Under the pieces are notes generated by a model. The model was not told the DNA's origin. It worked only from the letters and a program-made list of their open reading frames with translations, and did no database searches. DNA of 27,955 nucleotides from Gammaproteobacteria bacterium (GTDB lineage Bacteria; Pseudomonadota; Gammaproteobacteria; GRL18), in NCBI GenBank assembly GCA_030632625.1, contig DAOVUK010000001.1, positions 1 through 27,955 of the forward strand, given 5' to 3'. The translations under genes were made by a program, and so were the position numbers. Below are positions 18,109 through 27,789 of this stretch, one piece after another. The first letter of the stretch is position 1, and every line of letters begins with the position of its first letter.

Positions 18109-19236
18109 TTGATTATCCGGGATTATGTAATAAAGGAAGTGATAAGAACATTTGCAGGTGTTTTTATTGTGCTTTTTCTTATTATTTTAAGTACTCAATT
18201 ACTGCGTTCTTTATCTGCTGTTGCTGAAGGTAAAATTGCACTTGATTTCCTTTTTTCTCTTCTTTTCTTTAAAAATGTTGCGAGTTTAACCCTTATTCTG
18301 CCACTGACACTATTTCTATCTATTTTGCTTGCCCTTAGTAGACTCTATAAAGACAGTGAAATGGTTGCTCTTTCGGCCTGTGGTATTGGTCCGGGCACTT
18401 TATTAAAAAGTATACTAATCGTTATTTTTTCCTTCGTGTTTATTGAAATTGGTCTGGCACTGGTTTTTGCACCCTGGGCAAGTAGTAAAATGCAGTATGC
18501 TGAAGAATCATTTAAAGCTGAAGCTGACATTGAATTAATTACGCCCGGACAATTTAATATGATCGATAATGGCTTACGGGTTTTATATACTGAAAAAATG
18601 CCCGGGCCCACAACACTGGAAAATGTTTTTCTGCATGTCGACAATGGCGAGACAAATAGTGTAATGGCATCAGATTATGCAAATCTGGTCACAGATAAAA
18701 GGCAGGGTGCTCGTTATATTGTTTTTCAAAATGGTAATCGTTATGACGGCACGGCCGGCTTGTTAGATTATCGGTTTATCAAATTTAAAGATTATGGTAT
18801 TTTGATGGAAGGCAAAGCCTTTGCCAATATTGTTCTTGACAGGGAGTCTGTGCCTTCACTGGAATTGTTTAAAAGTAATAGTTTACAACATAAAGCAGAA
18901 CTTCAGTGGCGTATCTCACAAGTTTTAATGATGATTCTGCTTGCCATGATAGCTGTACCACTGAGTAAAACTGCACCCCGGCAGGGTCGTTATGCAAAAA
19001 TGGCTCTGGCCATTCTTATGTATGTTGTCTATTCCAACTTATTGGTTGTGGCGATGAACTGGGTGCGTAAAGGTGTGGTTGATCCTTTAATCGGTATGTG
19101 GTGGGTACATATCATTTTTCTGCTAGTGTTTTTAATACTGTTTCTTGGTCAAATGGGATGGTTTCATGGTTTAAAGCGTAAAACCCGCAATGTCTTAAAC
19201 TGTCCAAATGAATTTGATGAGCTGGTTGATAAATGA
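18109..19236 (+). CDS. lptF: LPS export ABC transporter permease LptF
   Basis: A 375-residue inner-membrane protein of the LptF/LptG family, part of the LptB2FG complex that extracts lipopolysaccharide and feeds it to LptC-A-D. Three N-terminal helices (about 10-33, 48-75, 97-120) precede a periplasmic jellyroll-like domain (about 125-265), then three helices (about 270-355). The start is TTG at 18109, giving MIIRDYVIKEVIRTFAGV, the standard LptF opening, with AAGG upstream; the only nearby ATG (18080) is out of frame. The gene is divergent from pepA as in other gammaproteobacteria. Unusually, lptG does not follow: the next gene encodes a Sel1 protein. Confidence 0.93.
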   Translation: MIIRDYVIKEVIRTFAGVFIVLFLIILSTQLLRSLSAVAEGKIALDFLFSLLFFKNVASLTLILPLTLFLSILLALSRLYKDSEMVALSACGIGPGTLLKSILIVIFSFVFIEIGLALVFAPWASSKMQYAEESFKAEADIELITPGQFNMIDNGLRVLYTEKMPGPTTLENVFLHVDNGETNSVMASDYANLVTDKRQGARYIVFQNGNRYDGTAGLLDYRFIKFKDYGILMEGKAFANIVLDRESVPSLELFKSNSLQHKAELQWRISQVLMMILLAMIAVPLSKTAPRQGRYAKMALAILMYVVYSNLLVVAMNWVRKGVVDPLIGMWWVHIIFLLVFLILFLGQMGWFHGLKRKTRNVLNCPNEFDELVDK

Positions 19237-19339
19237 TTACCTGGCTTGTTATTCATTACGCAGCAAAATAACATATGATCTAATGATATTTAACGAATTT
19301 TTTAATTTAATTTTTAACTCAGGATAAATAGGAATACTT

Positions 19340-19801
19340 ATGAGATATATCACTATTATACTTTTGCTCATGTTAAGTCAAACAGTCTTAGCCAATAAAT
19401 GTGTTGATTTAATGCAAAAAGAAGAATTTTATGAAGCATCTGATGTTTGTAGTTCTATGGCAAAAAAAGGCGATAGGAATGCTCAGTTTGCCCTGGGAGT
19501 AATGTATTATCAGGGTAGCGGTATGATGAGTGACTTTGGGCAGGCACAAAAATGGATACGCAAGGCTGCTGAACAAAATCATAAACAGGGACAATATAAC
19601 CTGGGCATAATGCTGGCTAATGGACAGGGTTCTCCTGCTGATTTAGTAGAAGCCTATGCCTGGTTAAAAATTTCTGCAGAAAATGGTTATTCAGCGGCAG
19701 CAGATTCTGTCAAACAACTCAGCGAAGAATTATCTTCTGGTGAAAAAAAGGCTGCTGAGAAAAGAATTAACAGCTTAAAGAAAGAATTTAAACTGAATTA
19801 A
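19340..19801 (+). CDS. Exported Sel1-repeat (SLR/TPR-like) protein
   Basis: A 153-residue protein with a signal peptide (MRYITIILLLMLSQTVLA, cut before NKC) and AGGAA seven bases before the ATG. Two Sel1-like repeats are clear: DRNAQFALGVMYYQGSGM...AQKWIRKAAEQ and HKQGQYNLGIMLANGQG...AYAWLKISAEN. A third degenerate helix pair follows (GYSAAADSVKQ), then a basic tail. Cys21 and Cys37 could pair in the periplasm. Sel1 proteins act as scaffolds; the partner here is unknown. It occupies the place where lptG is normally found, about 100 bases after lptF. Confidence 0.8.
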   Translation: MRYITIILLLMLSQTVLANKCVDLMQKEEFYEASDVCSSMAKKGDRNAQFALGVMYYQGSGMMSDFGQAQKWIRKAAEQNHKQGQYNLGIMLANGQGSPADLVEAYAWLKISAENGYSAAADSVKQLSEELSSGEKKAAEKRINSLKKEFKLN

Positions 19802-19807
19802 CAAGTA

Positions 19808-19841
19808 AGGGATTTGGCATTAATTGAAATACCAAATCCCT
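19808..19841 (+). terminator. Strong hairpin after the Sel1 gene
   Basis: A perfect 10-bp stem (AGGGATTTGG / CCAAATCCCT) extends further with one mismatch to a 6-base loop and begins six bases after the stop codon. There is no T-run on the plus strand, so this is either a weak or factor-assisted terminator or an mRNA-stabilising 3' end. Confidence 0.6.
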
Positions 19842-19918
19842 AACTACTCAGCAGCATATTCATCAACTGTCAGCTCTAAACTCTAAACCTCCAGCATTTC
19901 AAAACGCCGCAAAATTTA

Positions 19919-20074
19919 ATGGTCATGCTGCAGACCGGAGATGAAGTACTGGATTATCTTCTGGCAGAAAAAAAATACTCTGACGCTCACCTGCTGATTG
20001 AATCAGGTGGTGATCATTCATTTCAAAACTTTGCCCAACATTGTGAAAAAATGTATCAATTTCTGAGCTCCTAG
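19919..20074 (+). pseudogene. C-terminal remnant of a YqiA-type esterase
   Basis: A 51-codon frame (MVMLQTGDEVLDYLL...) ends SGGDHSFQNFAQHCEKMYQFLSS. This is the C-terminal third of the YqiA/UPF0227 alpha/beta hydrolase family, with the LLQTGDEVLDY strand carrying the acid residue and the GGDHSF histidine motif. Family members are about 190 residues, so the nucleophile serine and some 135 N-terminal residues are missing. The 75 bases upstream show no related frame. It could in theory be expressed as a fragment but has no ribosome binding site. Its TAG shares a CTAG palindrome (20071-20074) with the TAG of the convergent amidotransferase gene. Confidence 0.8.
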
Positions 20075-20772
20075 GGTTTAAGATTGAGCCACCAGTCATA
20101 AATTTTATCCGCATGCTCATGTAACTTATCCAGACGTGCGGATAAACGTTCAGTGATCTGCTCAGGACTTTGTGCTGATTGTGATGGTTCCGGCAGACAA
20201 TTCTGATAGCGTGATATCCATTCATTGACCATGTGTTCGGTCATTTCCAGATGAAACTGCATGACTAGAATGTTACCCAGTAAATAGCCCTGATTTTCAT
20301 GATTGCTGCCGCTGAAAATAGGAATTGCCCCTTCTGGTGTTGAAAAAACATCCTCATGCCATTCGAACACTTCAAAATTCTTTTCCAGATTTAAGGGATG
20401 TAAATGAGCCAGTTTTGAGGTATCCGCTTCGATCATATGCCATCCTATCTCCACATGATCCGTGTGGCGTACATTGGCTCCCAGAGCCTTACTCACGAGT
20501 TGAGCACCAAAACAGACGCCCATGATTAAAATATCTCTGTCAATGGCTTTTTGAATTAACTGAAATTCACCCTTCAGCCAGGGATGATCATCATAAACAC
20601 TATAAGGTCCGCCCATAAAGATCAAACCGCCGATGGCAGTCAGATCCAGGGAGGTAATATCATCCTTAAGGGCATTGATTTTTTTAAAGGGAATGTTCTT
20701 TTTATCAAAGTATGTGCAAAGATAACCCTGCGGATCGCAGCCGGCGTGGCATACAATGTAAATCGGTAACAT
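20071..20772 (-). CDS. Class I glutamine amidotransferase family protein
   Basis: A 233-residue stand-alone GATase1 domain. The nucleophile elbow GVCFGAQ places Cys87, and the partner residues are His174 and Glu176 in QFHLEMT, so the triad is complete. An oxyanion region is seen at GGLIFMGGPYSVYDD. The family resembles the glutaminase half of GMP synthase (often annotated 'type 1 glutamine amidotransferase'), but no synthetase domain is attached and the substrate is unknown. The last 45 residues form a charged helical tail. It ends at 20071, overlapping the YqiA remnant by four bases, and stands apart from the RDD gene upstream (167 bases). Confidence 0.85.
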   Translation of the reverse strand: MLPIYIVCHAGCDPQGYLCTYFDKKNIPFKKINALKDDITSLDLTAIGGLIFMGGPYSVYDDHPWLKGEFQLIQKAIDRDILIMGVCFGAQLVSKALGANVRHTDHVEIGWHMIEADTSKLAHLHPLNLEKNFEVFEWHEDVFSTPEGAIPIFSGSNHENQGYLLGNILVMQFHLEMTEHMVNEWISRYQNCLPEPSQSAQSPEQITERLSARLDKLHEHADKIYDWWLNLKP

Positions 20773-20939
20773 TGGTAGAAACTTCCTTATACTTCAAAAA
20801 GATAATTTAATCTAGAATATAATCTGATTTGCTCATAAATGGAAGTCTCAAGGGCATGCAGACAGCTAATTTACGAAAAAAAAGACGATCTGGATATCAA
20901 TTCTAACAGATTATTACACAATACTTTTGAGCGCTTCTT

Positions 20940-21545
20940 CTAATAGAACCTTTGTTTATCTTTTTTTGGTCTTGGGGGGATAACAACAATACGGGTACGA
21001 GAAAATATATCCTGCAAACTGCGATTTTTTTTATCAATTAAAACCCAGAATAGTCCGCTAAAACCAATAATAAAGGCACTGTACTGATAAGGCGGGCTTA
21101 CAAGCTGACTGGAAATAAGTTGTTTGTAGACAAACAGCGATAACAGCCAGGGTGTGCCGGCAATTAAAAACCTCAATAAAGTTTGTGTCCAGTTGAGGCT
21201 ATAACCCTCTTCTGTCTGTACTCTGAGAGACCAGGTTCTTAAACCTAATGTTTGTCCTCCATGAGTCCAGAACCAGGCAAAAAAGAACCAGGTGACGAGC
21301 AATAAATAGCTATAAAATACAGGGCCGGAAAATTCAGTGGTACTGAGATTGTCCTTCTGGCTGGAATCCACCTGAGTCAGCATCTGTGCAGGGATGATAT
21401 AAACGATACCAGCCAGCAGCCATACCGCACAAAGCAGCATAAAATCATATAACCAGCTTCCCAGTAAACGCATAAAAGAAGCGGCTGGCAGATCGTTTGA
21501 TTGGCTGGATTGATTATCAGAAGAGGTCAATTTTTTGTTGCTCAT
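20940..21545 (-). CDS. RDD family membrane protein
   Basis: A 201-residue protein from the ATG at 21545; a GTG nine bases earlier (21554) is possible. RDD features: a first helix preceded by FMRLLGSWLYDFMLL (conserved Arg and Asp), a large non-helical segment, a second helix (YSYLLLVTWFFFAWFWTHGGQTLGLRTWSLRV, the typical G.T.G......V box), later helices, and a final LQDIFSRTRIV (conserved Asp). RDD proteins are small inner-membrane proteins; some are implicated in ion or Na+/H+ exchange, most are uncharacterised. The Ser/Gln-rich N-terminus is cytoplasmic. The gene is monocistronic and divergent from purL. Confidence 0.85.
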   Translation of the reverse strand: MSNKKLTSSDNQSSQSNDLPAASFMRLLGSWLYDFMLLCAVWLLAGIVYIIPAQMLTQVDSSQKDNLSTTEFSGPVFYSYLLLVTWFFFAWFWTHGGQTLGLRTWSLRVQTEEGYSLNWTQTLLRFLIAGTPWLLSLFVYKQLISSQLVSPPYQYSAFIIGFSGLFWVLIDKKNRSLQDIFSRTRIVVIPPRPKKDKQRFY

Positions 21546-21617
21546 CGGTACCACTCAAGTCGGCAGATTACTATTGTTCAGGATTATAAAGTAACTATTT
21601 TACTTTTTTTCTTATAA

Positions 21618-21700
21618 TTTAAATAGTCTCTACACAAAAATGCTTATACTTTGCTAAAATGTATTATTTATCCGTTATTTTTCAAAAGAGACTATTTAAA
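21618..21700 (+). promoter_or_regulatory. Perfect 13-bp inverted repeat in the purL leader
   Basis: TTTAAATAGTCTC at 21618-21630 is the exact reverse complement of GAGACTATTTAAA at 21688-21700. The arms are 57 bases apart and the right arm ends on the A of the purL start codon, covering most of the space between the AAGAG ribosome binding site and the ATG. A TATAAT lies at 21613-21618, at the edge of the left arm, and TATACT at 21645-21650 in the loop. If both arms are in the mRNA, the start would be sequestered. If transcription starts in the loop, the arms are more likely DNA sites. Confidence 0.55.
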
Positions 21701-24700
21701 TGTTAATTCTGCGCGGCAAATCAGCTTTATCACCTTTTAGAATTGAAAAACTATTACACAAACTGCGCGCAGTTATACCAGGCATCCATGCAGTGACCAG
21801 TCAGTATATCCATTTTATTGATTCTGATAAGCCGATAACACCGGTGCAGCAGACAATTTTAGAACGTATTTTGATGTATGGTGCTCATTCAAATGAGGCT
21901 GATTACAATGGTACTGAAATACTCGTAGTACCACGCATAGGCACTATTTCTCCCTGGGCCAGCAAAGCAACCGATATTGCTCATAATTGCGGTTTAAAAT
22001 CTATCAGCCGCATTGAACGCGGTATACGTTATACCATAGACATTAAGAATAGTTATGAATTATCAGAGCTTTATAAAGATGAGTTAATTGAGGAATTACA
22101 TGATCGAATGACTGAAACCTGTTTTTTTGAGTTACAACAGGCTGAAGCCTTATTTGAGCAGCACCATCCAAAACCATTGAGCTATGTGCATATTTTAGAA
22201 AAGGGACGCTCAGCTCTGGTTGATGCCAATATTGAATTGGGTATGGCGCTAGCAGAAGATGAAATTGATTATCTGGTTGAAAATTTTACCCGCCTTGAAC
22301 GCAATCCAACCGATGTGGAGCTAATGATGTTTGCCCAGGCAAACTCAGAACATTGCCGTCATAAGATTTTCAATGCAGATTGGACTATTGATGGAGTGCC
22401 GCAGGAAAAGTCCCTGTTTTCTATGATACGAAATACCTATCAGCAAAACTCAGAAGGTATTTTGTCTGCCTATAGTGATAATTGTGCGGTGATGGAAGGC
22501 TTTAATATTAAGCGTTTTTATCCACAAAGTAATACTTCAGAATATTGTTATTCTCAGGAAGACAGTCATATTCTGATGAAAGTTGAAACTCATAACCATC
22601 CAACTGCTATTTCCCCATGGCCTGGCGCAGCAACAGGCTCAGGTGGTGAAATTCGTGATGAAGGCGCAACCGGACAGGGCTCAAAGCCAAAAGCTGGTCT
22701 CAGCGGCTACTCAGTTTCGAATCTGAAAATAAAAAATGCCATACAGCCCTGGGAACAGGATTATGGCAAACCGGATCGTATTGTTTCAGCTTTAGATATT
22801 ATGCTCGATGCACCAATAGGTGCAGCCGCATTTAACAACGAATTTGGCCGACCCAATATTTGTGGTTATTTCAGAACATTTGAAGAGCATATTAAAATCG
22901 AGAATGGTACAGAAGTTCGGGGTTATCATAAACCTATTATGCTTGCCGGTGGTGTGGGTAATATCAAAGCAGAACATGTTCTTAAAGGTAAAATACCAGA
23001 AGGAGCAAAGATAGTCTTATTGGGCGGCCCTGCCATGCTCATCGGCCTGGGCGGTGGTGCCGCATCATCAATGAATTCCGGCAGCAGTTGTGAAAATCTG
23101 GACTTTGCTTCTGTGCAGCGTGGTAATCCGGAAATGGAGCGTCGCTGTCAGGAAGTGATTGATCGCTGCTGGCAATTAGGAAAGAATAATCCCATCCTGT
23201 CGATTCATGACGTGGGTGCAGGCGGTATTTCCAATGCCTTACCGGAACTGGTGAATGATGCCGGAAGAGGGGCCGTATTCGAACTTCGTGAAGTACCTAA
23301 TGACGAGCACGGAATGTCACCAATGGAGATCTGGTGTAATGAATCACAGGAACGTTATGTGATGGCCATCAGCCATGATGACATTGAGCAATTCGAACAG
23401 ATATGTCAACGTGAGCGTGCACCCTATGCTGTTTTAGGCGTAGCAACTAAAGAACAGACCCTGATATTGAATGATCAGCATTTTGGTAATAAGCCGATTG
23501 ATATGTCTCTGGAAATTTTATTAGGCAAACCACCGAAAATGTCCCGGGATGTGGTTCATGTCAAAAATATTCAGGATCCGTTTGATTCTCAACATATTGA
23601 TTTGACAGACGCGGCAGAACGCATATTACATTTACCCTCAGTTGCTGATAAATCATTCTTAATTACCATTGGCGATCGTTCGGTAACAGGGCTGGTCGTA
23701 CAGGAGCAGATGGTGGGTCCGTGGCAAATACCAGTTGCTGACGCTGCAGTCACCTGTAGTGGTTATCAGGAAATAACGGGTGAAGCCATGTCAATTGGAG
23801 AGCGTACTCCGATTGCCTTAATTGATCAGGCCGCTTCAGCACGTATGGCTATTGGTGAAGCATTAACGAATATTGCTTCAGCACGAATTGAGCAGCTTTC
23901 AGATATTGTTTTTTCTGCTAACTGGATGGCTCCGGCAGGTCATAGTGGTGAGGATGCCGGGCTATATGATGCGGTAAAAGCGGTGGGTATGGAAATATGT
24001 CCTCAATTAGGCATCACCATACCGGTTGGTAAAGATTCCATGTCGATGAAATCAGTGTGGCATGATAAGGGTGAAGACAAGTCAGTCACAGCACCCTTAT
24101 CACTCATTGTGTCTGCATTTGCACGTGTTCAGGACGTACGCGCAACACTCACACCGCAAATCAGAATGGATCAGGGAGAAACTGAACTGGTTCTTATTGA
24201 TCTGGGAGGTGGCCGCAATCGTATGGGCGGATCTGCTTTAGCACAGGTGTATCGTCAAATTGGCGATACTTCGCCTGATATGGACGATGCCGGTATTTTT
24301 AAATCATTTTTTACCGTGATCCAGGAACTGAATCTAAACGGTAAGCTGCTGGCCTATCATGATCGTTCCGATGGCGGCTTATTTACTACGCTGCTGGAAA
24401 TGGCATTTGCCGGTCATTGTGGTCTCACGGTTGAACTGAATAAACTCTGTCTTAGCAGGAACGAAATTATACCCGTGTTATTTAATGAAGAGTTAGGTGC
24501 TGTAATACAGATTAGAAAATCTGATCATGATGCAATTTTTACCTATATTGAAGAAATGAACCTGGGTAATATGGCTCATGTCATTGCCTATCCAGAGCAG
24601 TCAGACAGAATTGATTTTAATTTTAATCATTCTATAGCTCTGAGTAATACTCGTACTCATTTCCATAGAGCATGGTCTGAAACATCCTATCAGCTGCAAA

Positions 24701-25608
24701 AACTCCGGGATAATCCGAAAAGTGCTCAGGATGAATTCGATGGAAAATTAAGAGCAGGCGATCCGGGACTGCATATTGAAGTTGGATTTGATGTCAATGA
24801 AGACATTACTGCCCCCTATATTAATACCGATGTCAAACCAACCATCGCTATTTTGCGTGAGCAGGGTGTCAATGGTCAGATAGAAATGGCGGCAGCATTT
24901 GAAAAAGCAGGATTTTCAACTCGTGATGTCCATATGTCAGACATTTTAGATGGCGGATTGTCACTTGATGCCTTTAAAGGTATGGTTGCCTGTGGTGGTT
25001 TTTCCTATGGTGATGTCCTTGGAGCAGGTGAAGGCTGGGCAAAATCCATTTTGTTTAATGAGCGGGCAAGACAGCAGTTTGAGGCATTTTTTAGCCGTCA
25101 GGACACCTTTGGACTGGGGATCTGTAATGGCTGCCAGATGATGTCAAATCTCCATGAGCTCATTCCCGGCACAGCGCACTGGCCTCATTTTGTTAAAAAT
25201 GAATCTGAACAGTTTGAGGCTCGAACTGTTATGGTTGAAGTGTTAGCTACCCCCTCCTTATTTTTTACCGGCATGGAAGGTTCTAAAATGCCTATTGCTG
25301 TTGCCCATGGTGAAGGCAGAGCCGAATTTAAATTAGGCGGCTCTGCACAACATGCGCTTGATTCAGGTCTGGTGACTTTACGCTATGTCTCCAATGATGG
25401 TCTGCCCACTGAAAAATATCCATTGAATCCTAATGGCTCGCCAGACGGTGTGACAGGTTTGTGTAGTGAGGATGGTCGATTTACCATCATGATGCCGCAT
25501 CCTGAACGGGTATTCCGCTCAGTGCAAAATACCTGGGTATCGGAGCATAAAGGAGAGGATGCGCCGTGGCTGAGAATGTTCAGAAATGCCAGAAAATGGA
25601 TTGATTAG
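21700..25608 (+). CDS. purL: Phosphoribosylformylglycinamidine synthase (long form)
   Basis: A 1302-residue single-chain FGAM synthase, the fourth step of purine synthesis: FGAR + glutamine + ATP gives FGAM. The size equals the gammaproteobacterial long form (about 1295). Regions in order: N-terminal PurS-like domain (1-150), linker, two AIRS-like synthetase halves ([36 protein letters not shown] near 290; [17 protein letters not shown] near 890) and the C-terminal glutaminase (from about 1045). The glutaminase nucleophile is Cys1142 in GICNGCQ, with His1267 and Glu1269 in PHPER, so ammonia production is intact. The start is preceded by AAGAG within an unusual inverted repeat. Not in an operon with other pur genes. 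Confidence 0.98.
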   Translation: MLILRGKSALSPFRIEKLLHKLRAVIPGIHAVTSQYIHFIDSDKPITPVQQTILERILMYGAHSNEADYNGTEILVVPRIGTISPWASKATDIAHNCGLKSISRIERGIRYTIDIKNSYELSELYKDELIEELHDRMTETCFFELQQAEALFEQHHPKPLSYVHILEKGRSALVDANIELGMALAEDEIDYLVENFTRLERNPTDVELMMFAQANSEHCRHKIFNADWTIDGVPQEKSLFSMIRNTYQQNSEGILSAYSDNCAVMEGFNIKRFYPQSNTSEYCYSQEDSHILMKVETHNHPTAISPWPGAATGSGGEIRDEGATGQGSKPKAGLSGYSVSNLKIKNAIQPWEQDYGKPDRIVSALDIMLDAPIGAAAFNNEFGRPNICGYFRTFEEHIKIENGTEVRGYHKPIMLAGGVGNIKAEHVLKGKIPEGAKIVLLGGPAMLIGLGGGAASSMNSGSSCENLDFASVQRGNPEMERRCQEVIDRCWQLGKNNPILSIHDVGAGGISNALPELVNDAGRGAVFELREVPNDEHGMSPMEIWCNESQERYVMAISHDDIEQFEQICQRERAPYAVLGVATKEQTLILNDQHFGNKPIDMSLEILLGKPPKMSRDVVHVKNIQDPFDSQHIDLTDAAERILHLPSVADKSFLITIGDRSVTGLVVQEQMVGPWQIPVADAAVTCSGYQEITGEAMSIGERTPIALIDQAASARMAIGEALTNIASARIEQLSDIVFSANWMAPAGHSGEDAGLYDAVKAVGMEICPQLGITIPVGKDSMSMKSVWHDKGEDKSVTAPLSLIVSAFARVQDVRATLTPQIRMDQGETELVLIDLGGGRNRMGGSALAQVYRQIGDTSPDMDDAGIFKSFFTVIQELNLNGKLLAYHDRSDGGLFTTLLEMAFAGHCGLTVELNKLCLSRNEIIPVLFNEELGAVIQIRKSDHDAIFTYIEEMNLGNMAHVIAYPEQSDRIDFNFNHSIALSNTRTHFHRAWSETSYQLQKLRDNPKSAQDEFDGKLRAGDPGLHIEVGFDVNEDITAPYINTDVKPTIAILREQGVNGQIEMAAAFEKAGFSTRDVHMSDILDGGLSLDAFKGMVACGGFSYGDVLGAGEGWAKSILFNERARQQFEAFFSRQDTFGLGICNGCQMMSNLHELIPGTAHWPHFVKNESEQFEARTVMVEVLATPSLFFTGMEGSKMPIAVAHGEGRAEFKLGGSAQHALDSGLVTLRYVSNDGLPTEKYPLNPNGSPDGVTGLCSEDGRFTIMMPHPERVFRSVQNTWVSEHKGEDAPWLRMFRNARKWID

Positions 25609-25869
25609 CGATCAGCCTCTGAATAACCTTTAATAAAGAAATTACTGATTTTGTTGCTGTTTATGGTGAGAAGGGACTTGGAAAAAATAATACAATTCCC
25701 TCTGCAAAATTATCAAAATTATCTATACTGAAAGAAGTGCAGATACTCGCTGTTTTCCTGAATAAAATTGCAGTGATGAGAAATACCCGAGATCCTGGAG
25801 GCAGGTTATATTTTTTAAACTAAAGAGGTACTGTCTGTCTGATGACTATGCACGGTTGGAGGTTCAGAT
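25609..25869. other. Gap after purL
   Basis: Contains a stretch of about 60 open codons without a usable start, ending TAA near 25822, which I do not recognise. A weak AGAAGGGA/TCCCTCT pairing lies near 25670-25705. The last bases hold a consensus GGAGGT (25858-25863), the ribosome binding site of the small gene that follows. Confidence 0.35.
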
Positions 25870-26005
25870 ATGAGTTCGAAGGATAAATCTAAGCACAAGA
25901 GATATGTGTTAAAACACTAATATAAATATCAGTCTGGTCATCGTATTTTTATTAGCAGGGGGAAGCATTTATCTATTTTGGGATGTTTTATCTCCAATAT
26001 TTTAA
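25870..26005 (+). pseudogene. Small single-helix membrane protein gene with an apparent frame disruption
   Basis: ATG at 25870 follows a consensus GGAGGT with six bases of spacing. The frame reads MSSKDKSKHKRYVLKH and stops at TAA 25918-25920. If one base near 25918 is skipped, it continues NINISLVIVFLLAGGSIYLF and ends WDVLSPIF at TAA 26003-26005. The joined 44-residue product is a textbook small inner-membrane protein: a basic Lys-rich cytoplasmic start, one hydrophobic helix and a short tail. The downstream frame has no start codon of its own after the in-frame stop at 25910. It could be a single-base mutation, a sequence error or recoding. The family is not recognised. Confidence 0.5.
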
Positions 26006-26045
26006 ATAAACGCTATAAGGATTATATTTTGAAGGACACTATTCT

Positions 26046-27711
26046 ATGGCTTCAACTACAGCCAAGAAAAAAGTCAGATGGTAACGATTTATATTCTTCT
26101 ATTAAAGATATAAGTCAATGGATAAAACGTAATTCAACATTAAAGACAGGAGAGAGGGCGCGCCTTTATTTTCAACTTTTAATTGAAGTAAATAATTTAG
26201 ATCTGCCGGCACATGAGCGTCTTATTTTTCTTGAGCAGCTGCATTCTCCTGTTATCGAACTCATTAATAAATTATCAAAAAAATATGAGGGTTCAAGTCT
26301 GCCATTGGCAGAAGACAAATCTAAGTTCCTTGATATTGTTAATACTTTTTGGTCGGAGATGGCCAAAGGTTATAAAATCACCATTGATGATTTGTCTGAA
26401 GGTAGTTTTTTCACTTCTTTTATAAAACATAAAGATTTAGCCTGTGCACTTTATTCGGTTCTGTATTATTTAAGTGGCCAGTTATTTTCTAATTATATGT
26501 TGTATTCTGCCTGCAGTGAAAATGTCTGGCGGGATATACATCAGGTTTATCGTTTCGCAGCAAAAAGAAGTCTGACTAATAAAACAATAAAACACCACCT
26601 GTCTTTAGAACTGACTATTGCCGATCTTTATAAAAAAATACTGTTATTTTCATTAGCGAATCCTTACCAATTATCCACAACAGAAATGGAATTAGTCTGG
26701 TCATATCTGAATAGTTGGTCCAAACATACTCAGCTTAACCTCGATACGGCTCAGGTTCTGAAAAAGAAATTTCCTTTTTTAATAAAGCCCTATAGTGATC
26801 AGATACCATTTGCGAATCATAATAATATCTCTGATGATATCAGGGCGGTAGATTTACCTGAATTTTCATCCGATTCAGTCTGGGGTCTGGAAACCAGAAA
26901 ACTCATAAGGCATCTGGAGAAAAGAAATAAATACCCTGATATTTCAGATTATCTGCTGGATCGTTTATTGCGTGCCTGGTTGGGGGATAATATACGTAAG
27001 AGCCAAAGAAGTGAACTGATAGAGCCTGTGGTCATTGCTGTCGGAGCTTCCTGTATTTCGCAATTTTTAACACAAATAGAGACTGCTTCAAAAATATTAA
27101 GATTAGAGGATGAGCAGAATCATAAGCTTAAATCAACTTCTTCCGTTTATTCGTTCTATCAGGCATATTTAATTGATCAATCTAATAAAGGAATCCGCCT
27201 GAAACTGAGTCATTCGTCACAAAAAACTATTTCACCTAATATCGGGGAAGTTATCGCTGTTAAGCATGCAGATGATAGTCTGCAGGTTGGTTATTTGCGC
27301 TGGATGCGGGAAAGTTCAGAAGGTGATATTGAATTTGGTATTGAACATCTTAGTACAATGGTTGAACCTGTTCAGTTAACTAAAGATACAACGCTTACCA
27401 ATCAACGTGATAATCCAGAAGATAAACTGACTGTCCTGGACAGTTTTGTGTTCTCAGCGGGTGAAGAACATCAGTTTAAACCTATTCTTTTTACCCATAC
27501 ATTTGTTGAAAAGTTTTATAATTCAAGACAAGATCATTTGATTTTGACTCACAAAACAGGTTCAATGAATATTAAGCTGGTGCAAAAGGTTAATGAAATT
27601 CTTGATTATTCTCTGTATCTGTTTGAAAAAGTGAATATCAGTCAGCAATCTACTACTCAAAAGATAGTAAACAAAGCCGAACAATTTAATAAGGTTTGGG
27701 ATAAAATTTAG
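26046..27711 (+). CDS. PilZ-domain-like protein with a disrupted 5' end
   Basis: A long frame (open from TTG 25978 to TAG 27711) encodes a mostly helical N-terminal region (about 400 residues, with segments such as ERLIFLEQLHSPVIEL, MAKGYKI and VWRDIHQVYRFA) and a C-terminal PilZ-like barrel: LIDQSNKGIRLKL (the DxSxxG motif), then IGEVIAVK, VGYLRWMR and FGIEHL. PilZ domains bind cyclic di-GMP, but the RxxxR motif normally before DxSxxG is not evident, so binding is doubtful. The best start is ATG 26046 (AAGGA nine bases upstream), reading MASTTAKKK. It joins the long frame only if one A of the A6 run 26067-26072 is removed; otherwise TTG 25978 must be used. Confidence 0.65.
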
Positions 27712-27789
27712 GGACTGATTTGAGCTTCCAGATGAAACACATTATTTCTCCTGGAAACTAAACAATTGTTGCTGGATGAGGCTTTTTTA

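Noticed and set aside
25630..25822. About 60 open codons after purL
   Set aside because: No start codon with a ribosome site and no family likeness; could be chance.
27726..27756. TTCCAG/CTGGAA pair between the PilZ-like and tolC-like genes
   Set aside because: Six-base stem with a 19-base loop is too weak to call a terminator, though a T6 run follows at 27783.
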